A stretch of 64,000 nt of DNA from Natronorubrum tibetense GA33. Lineage in GTDB: Archaea; Halobacteriota; Halobacteria; Halobacteriales; Natrialbaceae. Every line of letters starts with the position of its first letter. Position 1 is the stretch's first letter. This document shows positions 43,121 to 52,546 of the stretch, piece after piece. The stretch is from contig NZ_KB913017.1 in assembly GCF_000383975.1 (NCBI RefSeq), forward strand, positions 1,341,101 to 1,405,100, written 5' to 3'. Position numbers and translations under genes: made by a program. The notes beneath the pieces are model-generated. The model searched no databases and was not told the DNA's origin. It worked only from the letters and a program-made list of their open reading frames with translations.

Positions 43121-43666
43121 TCACAGAGACAGCGTGTAGACCGCTTCGTCGTACTGTTCGCCCTCGATCGTGACCTCGCCGGTGTCGGTCCGTTCGAAGC
43201 CCAGCCCCTCGTAGAACCGGCGACTGGCGTCGTTGAACGCGAAGTCGAACGAGCGGACGCGGTCGACGTCGTACATCTCGAGTCGCTCGAGCAGGGATTC
43301 GTGTAGTTTAGTCCCAACCCCCTCACCCTGCGCGTCGGGCGAGACGTACATTCGGAGGATATCAGCCGTCTCGCCCTGGGCGACCGCGTGGGTGAAGCCG
43401 ATAATCTCGCCGTCGCCGGACTGCGTCCGGCTCTCATCCGCGGACCTCTGCTCCGCGCTCTCATTCACGGACCGTTGCTCCGCGCGCTCGACGACGAAGA
43501 CGACCGTCCCGGGAGCCTCGAGGGGCATCGAGTCGGTGGTGTACCAGTTGTCGACGACTCGGTCGATCAGCTCGGCCTCGAGTTCGTCGTACGTATCGTG
43601 CCACGTTTTGCGGGCGACGGCTTTGATATCCTCGAAATCCTCCGAGTTCGCTGGACGAATGTTCAT
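43121..43666 (-). CDS. GNAT-family N-acetyltransferase with repeat insertion
   Basis: 181 residues from the ATG at 43666 (MNIRPANSEDFEDI). The GNAT core is evident: DILRMYVSPDAQGEGVGTKLHE has the acetyl-CoA loop (Q/R-x-x-G-x-G/A), and RRFYEGLGFERTDTG is the last conserved motif. It transfers acetyl groups; the acceptor is unknown. Residues about 60-88 form a polar insert with a 9-residue repeat (AEQRSVNES, AEQRSADES) and SRTQSG, encoded by palindromic repeats at 43414-43484. The insert lies in the loop between strands 2/3 where length varies, so the enzyme may still work. Confidence 0.85.
   Translation of the reverse strand: MNIRPANSEDFEDIKAVARKTWHDTYDELEAELIDRVVDNWYTTDSMPLEAPGTVVFVVERAEQRSVNESAEQRSADESRTQSGDGEIIGFTHAVAQGETADILRMYVSPDAQGEGVGTKLHESLLERLEMYDVDRVRSFDFAFNDASRRFYEGLGFERTDTGEVTIEGEQYDEAVYTLSL
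43414..43484 (-). repeat. Palindromic/tandem repeat inserted in the GNAT gene
   Basis: On the plus strand GCCGGAC-TGC-GTCCGGC (43415-43431) is a perfect triloop hairpin. It is followed by a 27-nt unit in two tandem copies (43431-43457 and 43458-43484) beginning CTCTCAT and ending CTCCGCG, each able to fold through GCGGA/TCCGC. Positions 43414-43433 are the exact reverse complement of 20618-20637 in pheT. The insertion keeps frame. Confidence 0.8.
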
Positions 43667-43781
43667 GGTCTTCCTTGACAATACTGGCATAAAGTGACTT
43701 CGGCTGGCGATGCAGCCGAAAGTCGGCGTCCCGACCGCAAAATCAGAGACTGGCCGGGGCGATACCGGTCCCCACAATCGG

Positions 43782-44075
43782 CTACTCGCGAACGTCGAAC
43801 CCGCGATCGCGAAGCAGATCGGGAACACGGTCTCGGTGGTCACCCTGCAGTTCGATTCGTCCGTCGTCGACCGTCCCGCCCGTCCCCATCGAACTCTTCA
43901 GATCCGAGGCGATCGATTTGATCTCGTCCGACTCGAGATCGAACCCCTCGACGATCGTCACCGGTTTGTCGTACCGACGGCTTTCCGTCCGGATCGAGAG
44001 CATCTGCTGGGAGGTCTCGAGATCGCCCTGACTGTCGAGTTCGTCAAGCAGGTCGTCGAGGTCGTCGTTTGCCAT
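43782..44075 (-). CDS. Translation initiation factor SUI1/eIF1 family
   Basis: 97 residues, the family length. The SUI1 core includes IRTESRRYDKPVTIVEGFD, the GTGGT loop in KSSMGTGGTVDDGRIELQGDH, and a C-terminal VPDLLRDRGFDV. eIF1/SUI1 acts on the small ribosomal subunit and monitors start-codon choice. In haloarchaea, where many mRNAs are leaderless, it is expected to matter for start fidelity. It is 91 bp from uvrC on the same strand and could be co-transcribed with it. Confidence 0.93.
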   Translation of the reverse strand: MANDDLDDLLDELDSQGDLETSQQMLSIRTESRRYDKPVTIVEGFDLESDEIKSIASDLKSSMGTGGTVDDGRIELQGDHRDRVPDLLRDRGFDVRE

Positions 44076-44166
44076 AGAATGTCATAGGACGCTACGAGGG
44101 ATAGCCCTGTCCCTGCTGTCGCAACGGATTGGGTCGAGGTGGCGACGCGAGCAGCGGACGTCCCGT

Positions 44167-45924
44167 TTATAGCCTCGTTTTGAGCGTCTCGGCCGTCTTC
44201 TCGCCGACGCCGGAGACGCTCTCTAAATCCTCGAGGCTCGCCTCCCGGACGTTCTCGACGCTCCCGAACCGACCCAGCAACCGCTTTCTGGTTTCGGGGC
44301 CGATGCCCGGCACGTCGTCTAACACCGTCTTCACCTCGTCGCGAACGGTCTGGTGGTACTGCACCGCAAAGCGGTGGGACTCGTCGCGCACCCGCTGGAG
44401 GAGATGCAAGTGCGGGGCGTCGCTGGGCCAGGCGAACTCCCGTTTCGGGGTAACCACACGCTCTTCGGCCTTCGCCAGCGCGATAGCGGGCACATCCCAG
44501 CCGACCTCGCTCAGCGCGTCGCGTGCGGCCTCGAGTTGGCCCTCGCCCCCGTCGATCACCAGCAGATCGGGGTCCGGCCGATCGTCCCGGCCCTCGACGG
44601 CGCGGCTGGCGCGCCACTCGAGCAAGGCCCGCATGTTGTCGTAATCGTCGTTCTGATCGGTCAGCTTCTTCCGGCGGTAGTCCGCTTTTTCGGCGCTGCC
44701 GTCGACGAACGTGACGTTGCTCCCGACCGCCGCCTTCCCCTGGGCGTGGCTCACGTCGAAACCCTCGATCCGCCGGGCTGAGTCGATCTCGAGGGCGTCC
44801 GCGAGCATCCCGCACTCGTCGCGACCGCCGACGTTCCGTCGGGCGTTCTTCAACGCGAGTTCGACCAGTTTGGCCTCCCGCCCGGCCCCCGGTACGCGGA
44901 CGGAGACGCCTTCGGTCTCGAGCCAGGCGGCGACCTCGTCGTCCCCGTGGCGTTCGGGCAGGAGCAGGGCGTCGGGCAGGTCGCGCTCGGCGTAGTACTG
45001 GACGATAAAGGCGGCGAGGACGGCGGGGACGCCGCCCGCGTCGGTATCGCTCGCCCCGACATCTGCACCCGGGGCCTCGAGCGTGTGCCGATCGCGGTCG
45101 ACCAGTTTGCCGGTCTCGGCGCGCAGGCGGGCGACGGTCGCGTCCTCGCCCTCGATGGCGACCCCGAGCACGTCGACGGCACGTTCGTCGCTCCGTGCCT
45201 GGACCGCCTCGCCGCCCTCGCCGTGGAAGGCTTCGACGGTCTCGAGGCGATCTCGCATGTTGGCCGCGCGCTCGAAGTTCTGGTTCTGAGCAGCGTCTTC
45301 CATCTCCCGGCGCAGCGGATCCGCGAGGATGCCGGTCTCGCCCTCGAGGAAGCGCTCGACCGCGGTCACGTCCTCGGCGTAGCTCTCGAGGTCGATCTCG
45401 CGGGTGCAGGGCGCGGTACAGAGCCCCATTTCGTAGTCCAGACACGGCCGGTCGCGACCCGCGTACTTATGATCCGAACACCCGCGGATGCCGTAGGTCT
45501 CCCGCAGCGCTTTGACGACAGTCTCGACCTGCCCCTTGTTCGTGTACGGGCCGAACACCGTCGCGGACTCGTCGGGGTCGCGCGTGATCTCGATCCCGGG
45601 GGCCTCGTGGCGCGTCAGCTGCACCATCGGGTACGACTTGTCGTCCTTGAGCCGAACGTTGTACCGCGGCTGGTGGCGCTTGATCAGGTTAGCCTCGAGG
45701 AGCAGCGCCTGCGTCTCGGTGTCGATGACGGCGATCTCGATCTCGTCGGCGCGGTCGACCATCCGGCGAATCCGTGCGCTTCGCGGATCCGCGTAGGATC
45801 GGACGCGACTTCGGAGATCGACCGCCTTCCCGACGTAGAGCGTGGTTCCCTCGAGCCGAAACTGGTAGACGCCGGGCTCTCGCGGTAACGATCCCGCTCG
45901 GTCGCGAACCCCCTCGGCGTTCAT
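44167..45924 (-). CDS. uvrC: Excinuclease ABC subunit C
   Basis: 585 residues. Both nuclease centres are recognisable: an N-terminal GIY-YIG domain ([23 protein letters not shown]) and a C-terminal RNase H-like domain ([29 protein letters not shown]), with the UVR region ([21 protein letters not shown]) and a Cys-rich [21 protein letters not shown] segment between. Tandem helix-hairpin-helix motifs ([14 protein letters not shown] and [13 protein letters not shown]) end the protein. It makes the dual incisions in excision repair with UvrA/B. Confidence 0.96.
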   Translation of the reverse strand: MNAEGVRDRAGSLPREPGVYQFRLEGTTLYVGKAVDLRSRVRSYADPRSARIRRMVDRADEIEIAVIDTETQALLLEANLIKRHQPRYNVRLKDDKSYPMVQLTRHEAPGIEITRDPDESATVFGPYTNKGQVETVVKALRETYGIRGCSDHKYAGRDRPCLDYEMGLCTAPCTREIDLESYAEDVTAVERFLEGETGILADPLRREMEDAAQNQNFERAANMRDRLETVEAFHGEGGEAVQARSDERAVDVLGVAIEGEDATVARLRAETGKLVDRDRHTLEAPGADVGASDTDAGGVPAVLAAFIVQYYAERDLPDALLLPERHGDDEVAAWLETEGVSVRVPGAGREAKLVELALKNARRNVGGRDECGMLADALEIDSARRIEGFDVSHAQGKAAVGSNVTFVDGSAEKADYRRKKLTDQNDDYDNMRALLEWRASRAVEGRDDRPDPDLLVIDGGEGQLEAARDALSEVGWDVPAIALAKAEERVVTPKREFAWPSDAPHLHLLQRVRDESHRFAVQYHQTVRDEVKTVLDDVPGIGPETRKRLLGRFGSVENVREASLEDLESVSGVGEKTAETLKTRL

Positions 45925-45950
45925 CGGCGGCCCTAGAACCTCGGTGGCTT

Positions 45951-46778
45951 TCAGCCTGACTCCTCGAGGTTGTTCGTCGGGTCACCAGCCGTCCGGTCTG
46001 CGGGCGCGTCCGTATCCCTCGTATCGACATCCGCCCCATCGGCCGGTTCGTTCGCACCCTCCGTATCGGCATCCGTTTGTCCCGCGGACACGTCCGCGTC
46101 TTCGGTGTCGATATCAGTCTCGTCGGCTGGTGCGGTCGCTCCCTCCTGCTCTCCAGCCGTCTCACCCGCCGCGTCCGCGTCGGCCTCCACGACGGCGTCG
46201 CTATCCACGGGCCCCGGACCTGGCGCGATCGCCTCCTGTAGAACGATCTCTCGATCGGCCTCGAGGTCGTCGTCGCTGACCGGAACCGAGATATCGTCGT
46301 CGCCGCTCACCCGGAGGATGAGCCGGCGCGAGCGCGACCGAACGTACTGGACGAAGAACGCAACCGCGATCAGCAACAGCAAGAGTCCGATCGCGAGAAC
46401 GGTTAGATCGAACACCGTGAGGAGGGTTTCGACGGTCTCGAGCGCGCTGCCGCCGATCCCCGTCGCGTCTTCGACGTCGAAACCGTCGGCGAGACTGGCG
46501 AGGTCGTAGGTCATCGCCAGGAGCAACACGCCCAGCGCGAGAAACAGGACGATCGTTCCCCAGACGAGCGGGACCAGCGAATCCTCGGTCTCGACGGAGA
46601 CCCGGGCGACGTTCGGCCGCTCGACGGTCCAGTAGTTCGGTCCGTCGCCGCCCTCCGTGAACACGAGGACACGGTCGTTCGTGACTACGAACGTCGCCCC
46701 CTCGAGGTCGACGCGTCGCTTCACGCGTTCGCCGTCGTACAGCAACTCGTCGACGTGCTCGCTCCAAACTCCGAGCAT
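45951..46778 (-). CDS. Membrane protein with PH-like domain and repetitive acidic tail
   Basis: 275 residues from the ATG at 46778 ([23 protein letters not shown]). The first 75 residues look like a small PH-like beta domain found in bacterial/archaeal membrane proteins. Two membrane helices lie near 72-90 and 125-147, followed by an [11 protein letters not shown] basic stretch. The last 90 residues are acidic with degenerate 10-12-residue repeats ([20 protein letters not shown] and similar). A TTG start at 46889 would add 37 residues and cannot be excluded. Function unknown. Confidence 0.6.
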   Translation of the reverse strand: MLGVWSEHVDELLYDGERVKRRVDLEGATFVVTNDRVLVFTEGGDGPNYWTVERPNVARVSVETEDSLVPLVWGTIVLFLALGVLLLAMTYDLASLADGFDVEDATGIGGSALETVETLLTVFDLTVLAIGLLLLLIAVAFFVQYVRSRSRRLILRVSGDDDISVPVSDDDLEADREIVLQEAIAPGPGPVDSDAVVEADADAAGETAGEQEGATAPADETDIDTEDADVSAGQTDADTEGANEPADGADVDTRDTDAPADRTAGDPTNNLEESG

Positions 46779-46898
46779 TCCGGTTCGTGGTTTCACACCG
46801 TCCGGCAAGTAGCTCGCGGCGTCTCGCGCGAATCGAGAACTCGACGTGGTACCATTCAACACAGTACATTCTCGAATCTCGGCCCCCAAAACCGGCGT

Positions 46899-47168
46899 AT
46901 GAGTGACTCGACGGTCCAGTGCTGGCTGGTCGAACGGACGTTCGACGACCGCAACCTCGTAACCATCGTCTACGCGACGCCCGACGGCTCGCGCTACCAG
47001 CAGCGCGAGCGCTCCGCGACGTCGCTACGGAACGGCGGCGAGGTCACCGCGGCGACGGAGATCGCCGAAACCGAGCTCGAGTCGGTTTCCGACGAGGAGA
47101 CCCGAAAACGGTACGCCGAGGAGGCCGAGCGGACCGCCGAGCAGTACGATCCCGGAGATCCCATATAG
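46899..47168 (+). CDS. Small conserved haloarchaeal protein, unknown
   Basis: 89 residues. It begins MSDSTVQCWLVERTFDDRN, with a beta strand pattern LVTIVYATPDGSRYQQRERS, then a mostly helical end (DEETRKRYAEEAERTAEQY). The length and the pattern suggest a compact alpha/beta protein. I cannot name a family with certainty. The start is the ATG at 46899; it is divergent from the membrane-protein gene, with a C-rich CCCCCAAAACCGG stretch before it. Confidence 0.65.
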   Translation: MSDSTVQCWLVERTFDDRNLVTIVYATPDGSRYQQRERSATSLRNGGEVTAATEIAETELESVSDEETRKRYAEEAERTAEQYDPGDPI

Positions 47169-47276
47169 GACCGATCCGACTGACCGCTAGAGAGACAGTT
47201 TGTTCCTCCGGACGGATCGGAATATCAATACAACGAAGTAACAACTCTTATCGGCGAACGGTGAGACCACACAGCC

Positions 47277-48203
47277 ATGCCAGCTATCACAGTCGATAAT
47301 CTGACCAAATCATACGGTCAGGAACTCGCGCTCCGAGACCTCTCGTTCCAGGTCGAAGAGGGCGAGGTCTTCGGCTTTCTCGGTCCGAACGGAGCCGGCA
47401 AATCGACGACGATCAACGTCATTCTGGACTTCATCCGGCCGACCGACGGCCGGGTGGAGGTGCTGGGGATGAACGCCCAAGCACACAGCCGCGAGATCCG
47501 TTCGCGGACCGGCGTCCTCCCCGAGGGCGTCGAAACCTACGACCGGCTGACCGCCCGCCAACACCTCGAGTTCGCTATCGACTCGAAGGAGACCGACGAC
47601 GATCCGCGGGAATTGCTCGAGCGCGTCGGTCTCGTCGACGCCATCGACAAAAAGGCCGGCGGCTACTCGAAGGGGATGTCCCAGCGACTCATGCTCGCGA
47701 TGGCCCTCGTCGGCGAACCGGATCTGCTGATTCTGGACGAGCCCTCGACGGGACTCGACCCAAACGGGGCTCGCGAGATGCGCGAAATCGTCCGCGAGGA
47801 GAACGCTCGCGGCGCGACGGTGTTCTTCTCGAGTCACATCATGGAGCAGGTCGAGGCAGTCTGTGACCGCGTCGGCATCCTTCGGGACGGCGAGATGGTC
47901 GCCGTCGACACCGTCGAAGGGCTCCGCGACTCCGTCGAGGGCGGGACGAGTCTGCGGGTCACCATCGATCGGATCGACGACGACGCCCTGCAGGCCGTTC
48001 GGTCGCTGCCAGACGTCAGCGACGCGGTCGTGGAGGGCGAGAGTCCGCCGACACTGATCGTACAGGTCAGCGGCTCGAAGACCGCCGTGCTGGGTGAACT
48101 CGAGGACCGCGGCGTCGAGGTCAGGGACTTCACGACGCGTGAAGCCTCGCTCGAAGACGTCTTCCAGTCGTACACCACGGGACCGGAGGTGGAAGCCCGA
48201 TGA
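47277..48203 (+). CDS. ABC transporter ATP-binding protein (ABC-2 type)
   Basis: 308 residues. Walker A GPNGAGKSTT at about residue 37, Q-loop, signature YSKGMSQRLMLAMAL near 135, Walker B LLILDEPSTGLDP near 155, and the H-loop FFSSHIMEQ near 186 are all intact. The C-terminal 80 residues form the small extension common in NatA/CcmA-type exporters. It overlaps the permease gene by 4 bp (ATGA), so the two form one exporter. TATA-like CTCTTATCG lies about 30 nt upstream. The cargo is unknown. Confidence 0.92.
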   Translation: MPAITVDNLTKSYGQELALRDLSFQVEEGEVFGFLGPNGAGKSTTINVILDFIRPTDGRVEVLGMNAQAHSREIRSRTGVLPEGVETYDRLTARQHLEFAIDSKETDDDPRELLERVGLVDAIDKKAGGYSKGMSQRLMLAMALVGEPDLLILDEPSTGLDPNGAREMREIVREENARGATVFFSSHIMEQVEAVCDRVGILRDGEMVAVDTVEGLRDSVEGGTSLRVTIDRIDDDALQAVRSLPDVSDAVVEGESPPTLIVQVSGSKTAVLGELEDRGVEVRDFTTREASLEDVFQSYTTGPEVEAR

Positions 48204-49171
48204 GCACCGAGTCAAAAACGGGATCGAGGTCGGAGTCGACCGCGAGTTCGATCAACCTCACGAGCGTCCGGGCGATCGCGAGGAAGGACTTCCAGGACGC
48301 CGTTCGATCCTGGATGTTCTGGGGCCTGAGCGTCTTCTTCTTCGTGCTACTCGTCGCCGTCACGGGAACGATCTCGTACTTCGGCGAGGATATCGCGGCT
48401 GAGGGGGCGACGACGGAGGCGCTCGTTCTCTTCGTCAGCCAGATCACGCGGCTCGTGATCCCGCTGATCGCGCTGATCTTAGGCTGGAAAGCCATCGCGG
48501 GCGAGCGCGAGACGGGCAGCATCAAGATCCTGCTTTCGTTGCCCCACTCCCGAAAGGACGTACTGCTCGGGAAACTCATCGGCCGATCGGCAGTCCTCTC
48601 GCTGTCGCTCGTCGTCGGGTTCGTGCTCGCCGCGGTCGTCGTCGCCGTGATGCTCGGCGGCTTCGACATCGTCGACTACTTCAGCCTGCTCCTGATGGCG
48701 ATCATCTACGGTATCGCCTACACGAGCATCGCCGTCTCGCTGTCGTCGCTGACCCGGTCGACGACTATCGCCGGCGCGGCGATGTTCGGCATCTTCATCC
48801 TGTTCTACGTCGTCTGGAACGCGATCCAGACCGTCTTCCAGCTCCTGATGAATCGCGGAACAATCGAGGGAGTCAGCTACACGACCGAGGGTATGGGGCC
48901 GGACGGAACCACCGAACAATTCACGTTCGAACGACTCCCAGACTGGGCGCTGTTCATCGACATGATCGATCCCGGAAACGCGTTCCAGAACACGATCACG
49001 TTCCTCGGTTCCTTCGGCGGCGAGGACATGGGCACGACCTACCCATCGGAGTGGTTCGCAAACGGCGTCCCGTTCTACCTCGAGAACTGGTTCTCGTTTG
49101 TCATCCTGCTCCTGTGGATCGTCGTCCCGATCGCGATCGCGCTCTACCGATTCGATCGCGTCGATCTCTGA
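48200..49171 (+). CDS. ABC-2 type transporter permease (NosY-like)
   Basis: 323 residues with six membrane helices. The first follows VRAIARKDFQDAVRSWMFWGLSVFFF, typical of NosY/ABC-2 permeases, and the GERETGSIKILLSLPHSR loop is a known feature of the family. A large external loop lies at about residues 220-290 between helices 5 and 6. Together with the overlapping ATPase gene it should form an exporter with two copies of each chain. No nos genes are nearby, so a copper/nitrous-oxide role is not implied. Confidence 0.88.
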   Translation: MSTESKTGSRSESTASSINLTSVRAIARKDFQDAVRSWMFWGLSVFFFVLLVAVTGTISYFGEDIAAEGATTEALVLFVSQITRLVIPLIALILGWKAIAGERETGSIKILLSLPHSRKDVLLGKLIGRSAVLSLSLVVGFVLAAVVVAVMLGGFDIVDYFSLLLMAIIYGIAYTSIAVSLSSLTRSTTIAGAAMFGIFILFYVVWNAIQTVFQLLMNRGTIEGVSYTTEGMGPDGTTEQFTFERLPDWALFIDMIDPGNAFQNTITFLGSFGGEDMGTTYPSEWFANGVPFYLENWFSFVILLLWIVVPIAIALYRFDRVDL

Positions 49172-49297
49172 GGCCGGGTCCGTTCCTATTGTGATTTTTG
49201 CGTTTCGATTCGTCTCCCTCGCGAGTTTAACTGTCGGTGGAGACACGTCTCAGTCGCTGGCACTCGGTTTAGGTAGTTGCCACGCGTACGTGAGTCC

Positions 49298-50305
49298 GTG
49301 ACCGACTGCATCTTCTACGGCGGGAAAGGCGGGGTCGGGAAGACGACCTGTGCGGCGGCGACCGGTCTCGAGTTGGCCGACGAGGGCCGCCGGACGCTGA
49401 TCGTCTCGACCGACCCGGCACACTCGCTGTCCGACTCGCTCGAGGCCGACCTCGGGCCCGAACCGAGCGAGGTCGACCTGGGGGTCGGCTCCAGTCTCGA
49501 GACGACCGACGAGGGAACCCTCGAACTCGATTCGGGCGGCAGCCTCTGGGCCGTCGAGATCGACGCCAAAACCCAGCAGGAACGCTACGAGAAGCTAGCG
49601 ACGGCGCTCGCCGCAGATCTCCGTAGCGCCGGCATCCGACTCTCGGACGACGAGGTCGAACGGATCTTCGCGTCTGGCGCACCGGCCGGCGGGGACGAAA
49701 TCGCGGCGCTTGATCTGCTCGTCGAGTACGTCGACTCGGGCGAGTGGGACGTCGTCGTCTTCGACACCGCACCGACGGGCCACACGCTCCGGTTGTTCGA
49801 CACACCCGAGGTGCTGGGACCTGCCCTCGAGACCCTCCAGTCGCTTCGCGGGCAGGCCAGCCGAATCGGCACCGCCGCGAAGTCTGCGGTGTTCGGCCCG
49901 ATGTCGATGATGACCGGCAGCAATACCGAGGGCGAGGAGAGCCTCGAGGAGTTTCAGGACCGACTCAGGCGCGCTCGAGACCTGCTGGCCGACCCCGAGC
50001 GCACGGAGTTTCGCGTCGTCCTCATTCCGGAGGGGATGGCCATCGCCGAATCAGAGCGACTGGTAGAGAAACTCCGCGACGCCGAGGTACGGGTCGATCG
50101 ACTCGTCGTGAACCGCGTCTTCGAGGACCCCGACGAGGGCTGTTCGCGCTGTCGGTCCCGGTACGAGCGACACGCGAAGCGGGTTTCGGAGGTTCGAGAG
50201 ACGTTTCCCGACCTCGAGGTCGTGACGCTGCCTGAACGCGAAGGGGAGGTGCAGGGACTCGAGGCGGTGTGGTCGATCGCCGATCGACTGCCGGCCGCCG
50301 CGTAG
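49298..50305 (+). CDS. ArsA/Get3-family ATPase
   Basis: 335 residues with a GTG start at 49298, chosen because GGTTTAGGT lies about 26-30 nt before it (leaderless) and because the P-loop then sits at residues 6-13. Motifs are FYGGKGGVGKTTCAAATG (deviant Walker A), STDPAHSLSDS (switch I), and VVFDTAPTGHTLRLFDTPE (switch II). A Cys pair CSRCRSR near residue 286 matches the zinc-binding CxxC of Get3. It probably guides tail-anchored membrane proteins rather than arsenite; no ars genes are close. Confidence 0.88.
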   Translation: MTDCIFYGGKGGVGKTTCAAATGLELADEGRRTLIVSTDPAHSLSDSLEADLGPEPSEVDLGVGSSLETTDEGTLELDSGGSLWAVEIDAKTQQERYEKLATALAADLRSAGIRLSDDEVERIFASGAPAGGDEIAALDLLVEYVDSGEWDVVVFDTAPTGHTLRLFDTPEVLGPALETLQSLRGQASRIGTAAKSAVFGPMSMMTGSNTEGEESLEEFQDRLRRARDLLADPERTEFRVVLIPEGMAIAESERLVEKLRDAEVRVDRLVVNRVFEDPDEGCSRCRSRYERHAKRVSEVRETFPDLEVVTLPEREGEVQGLEAVWSIADRLPAAA

Positions 50306-50380
50306 CCGAACTCGGCCGAAGCGCCGCGGCCGTCGCCCTCTCGAACAATGTGATGGCCCACAGCGTGAGTGCCGCCGGGA

Positions 50381-51673
50381 TCAGTCGCCGATAACCCACA
50401 GCAACGCGAACGAGCCGGCCAACACGACGCTCACCGTGGCGATCGCGGGAAACGCCGCCACGATGCCCCAGCGAGTCGAGAGGACGCCGAACACCGCCGG
50501 CCCGCTCGCGCTGCCGATGGCCGACCCGGTCTGGATGACGCCGAAGAGGCTCCCGCTCGAGCCCGTCTCGGCCTGCTGGGAGACCATCGCGTTCTTGACC
50601 GGGTAGCTGGTGTACATACCGGCGCCGATGACGGCGAACCACACCGCCAGAATCACCGTCAGGACGCCGATTGGTAGCTCGCCGAACACGGCTGCCAGCG
50701 CCAGCGTGGCGGCGACCAGCACGGCTGTGAGAAGCGAGGCCCCGATTCCCAGCGCGACCCGGTCGAACCGATCGGCGAGGTCACCCGCGTACAGGGAGGC
50801 GAGACTGCCGCCGACCAGGAGTGCGAAAAACGCGACGTTTCCGACCGACGCCGACGTTCCGGTCTCCGCGGCGACGTAGGCCGTCGTGTAGGTCTGTATC
50901 GCGCGGTGTTGCATCGACAGCACGAGCGTGACAAAAAAGAGGACGACGACGCTCTTCGTAATAGTGAGATCGAACGAGAGATCCGTCGAGCGGATCGCTT
51001 GCCGAATCGTCTTTCGGGGCTCGCCACCGTCGGTCCGTGGGTCGTCGATCCGCGAGTCGTCGGTGCCATCCGACTTCGCGTCGTCCGGGGCCTCGGCCGT
51101 GAGAAAGAGGTAGACGACCAGACAGCTCACGGCGAGTCCGATCGCGACGCCAGTGGCGAGAGCGAGTCGCCAGCCCGCGACCGCGGCGACGCCGCCGACG
51201 ATCACCGGCGCGGACATCGTCCCGAGCGCGCCGCCGAACCCGAAGACGCCCATCGCCTTCCCTTCGGTCGCCTCGGTCTCGTAATCGCTGACGAGGGCCA
51301 TCCCCGTCGGGTGGAACGCGCTGCCGCTGATCCCGGCGATGGTCTGGGCGACGAGCAACGTCTCGTAGTTCGGCGCGGTGCTCGCCAGAAAGATCCCCGC
51401 GGCCATCCCAAACAGGCCGCCGACGAGGAGGCGCTCCTTCCCGATCACGTCGGCGAGCATGCCGGCGGGAAGCTGGAAGAGGACGTACATGAGAAAGAAG
51501 ACGGTGACGAGAAAACCCGCCTGTCCGTAGGTGATCCCGAGGTCCGCGACGAGCAGCGGAATAATCGGCGGGATCACGATCGCGAAGAACTCGTTGACCC
51601 CGTGGCCGACGGTAATCGAGCCGACCGCTCTCGGCCGGGAGACGTCTCGCAGCCGCCTGAGCAGAGTCAACAC
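50381..51673 (-). CDS. MFS transporter
   Basis: 430 residues and 12 predicted membrane helices, with a GTG start. The helix 2-3 loop has the MFS pattern GMLADVIGKERLLVGG (G-x3-D-x2-G-x-[KR]), repeated as GDLADRFDRVALGIGA in the second half. The charged cytoplasmic loop in the middle (about 190-225) is long and acidic. The substrate is not predictable; similar haloarchaeal proteins are annotated as sugar or drug efflux MFS. It is convergent with the ArsA gene. Confidence 0.87.
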   Translation of the reverse strand: MLTLLRRLRDVSRPRAVGSITVGHGVNEFFAIVIPPIIPLLVADLGITYGQAGFLVTVFFLMYVLFQLPAGMLADVIGKERLLVGGLFGMAAGIFLASTAPNYETLLVAQTIAGISGSAFHPTGMALVSDYETEATEGKAMGVFGFGGALGTMSAPVIVGGVAAVAGWRLALATGVAIGLAVSCLVVYLFLTAEAPDDAKSDGTDDSRIDDPRTDGGEPRKTIRQAIRSTDLSFDLTITKSVVVLFFVTLVLSMQHRAIQTYTTAYVAAETGTSASVGNVAFFALLVGGSLASLYAGDLADRFDRVALGIGASLLTAVLVAATLALAAVFGELPIGVLTVILAVWFAVIGAGMYTSYPVKNAMVSQQAETGSSGSLFGVIQTGSAIGSASGPAVFGVLSTRWGIVAAFPAIATVSVVLAGSFALLWVIGD

Positions 51674-51746
51674 GGTGCGCTCACATCACGGTCGTCGGTA
51701 CTAAAGCCGTCGGAAGCCCGTCCGTTTGGCCGGCAGTTCTCGATGC

Positions 51747-51905
51747 TCACTCGAGGTCGATCCCGTACTCGCCGAGCAGTTCCCGGAACTCGTCCTCGTC
51801 GATGATCGGAACCTCGTTGTCCGCCGCGTCGTCGCGTTTCGTCTGGCCTGGACTCTCGCCGACGACGAGGTAGTCCGTGGTTCCTGATACGCTACCCGTC
51901 GCGTT
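51747..51905 (-). pseudogene. Second, truncated copy of the ligA 3' end (BRCT fragment)
   Basis: 159 bp match 52547-52705, the end of ligA, without gaps and with 11 mismatches (about 93 percent). The frame stays open and reads [20 protein letters not shown] and on to EYGIDLE-stop, with only three amino-acid changes (N to T, D to E, V to I); most differences are silent. Upstream of it the similarity ends abruptly and there is no start. It lies exactly 800 bp from the genuine end, with hicBA between. Confidence 0.88.
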
Positions 51906-51982
51906 GGTGGCGTTGGTTCCGACGGCCGCAGCCGAGCCGGAGCCGAACGCTTATGCGAATCGTTCCCCAATTCAGAGACATA

Positions 51983-52252
51983 ATGGCCAGTTCAGTGAGC
52001 GGTGGTGACGCCCACGACGACGAGATCCGTCTCTGGCGTGAGGAGGACTGGTGGGTTGCCACGGATGTCGAGACGGGAGTCACTAGCCAGGGCCCGACTC
52101 GAGAGACTGCACTGGAAAATCTCGACGACGCAGTTGCACTCCACAAGGGCGACAGCGGGAGCGAGCCGACCGATTCGGAGCTTCGCGAACTGGGAATAGA
52201 TCCGGCCGAGAATACGACCGGCGAGCGGGAGCCGCCGGACGTCCTCGAGTAG
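51983..52252 (+). CDS. hicB: HicB-family antitoxin
   Basis: 89 residues from the ATG at 51983. The HicB core fold is visible as IRLWREEDWWVATDVETGVTSQGPTRETALENLDDAVALH: strand, strand, then the 'G.T..EAL.NL.DAV' helix of the partially degenerate RNase H-like domain. It binds and blocks HicA. It is followed by hicA after 2 bp, the antitoxin-first order. TATA-like CGCTTATGCG (51948-51957) lies about 26-30 nt before the start. Confidence 0.85.
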   Translation: MASSVSGGDAHDDEIRLWREEDWWVATDVETGVTSQGPTRETALENLDDAVALHKGDSGSEPTDSELRELGIDPAENTTGEREPPDVLE

Positions 52253-52254
52253 GA

Positions 52255-52506
52255 ATGGGGCGGCGAACATTCTCCGGGAAAGAGGTCGTGAAAGCGCTGG
52301 TCAACGCCGGCGGATTCGAGTGGCGTCGAACGACCGGTGATCACGCGCAATTATACTACGAGCATCCGACGAACGAGGAGGACCAACGGCGCGTAACGGT
52401 CCCGTTACACGACGAACTTCGAACGGGAACACTCAGAACGATCGCCGACAGCGCTGGTGCACAGGACTTCGACGAATTCAGTGCGTGGATCGATCGCAAC
52501 TCGTAG
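52255..52506 (+). CDS. hicA: HicA-family mRNA interferase toxin
   Basis: 83 residues. The dsRBD-like HicA fold is recognisable: FSGKEVVKALVNAGGFEWRR, then the catalytic His30 in GDHAQLYYEHP, RVTVPLHDELRTGTLRTIAD and AGAQDFDEF. It cuts mRNA when free of HicB. The pair hicBA is flanked on both sides by copies of the ligA 3' end, suggesting arrival as a small cassette. Confidence 0.88.
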   Translation: MGRRTFSGKEVVKALVNAGGFEWRRTTGDHAQLYYEHPTNEEDQRRVTVPLHDELRTGTLRTIADSAGAQDFDEFSAWIDRNS

Positions 52507-52546
52507 CGTACCGTCGTTCGAATCGGTCCAAATATCCAGTGACCGA

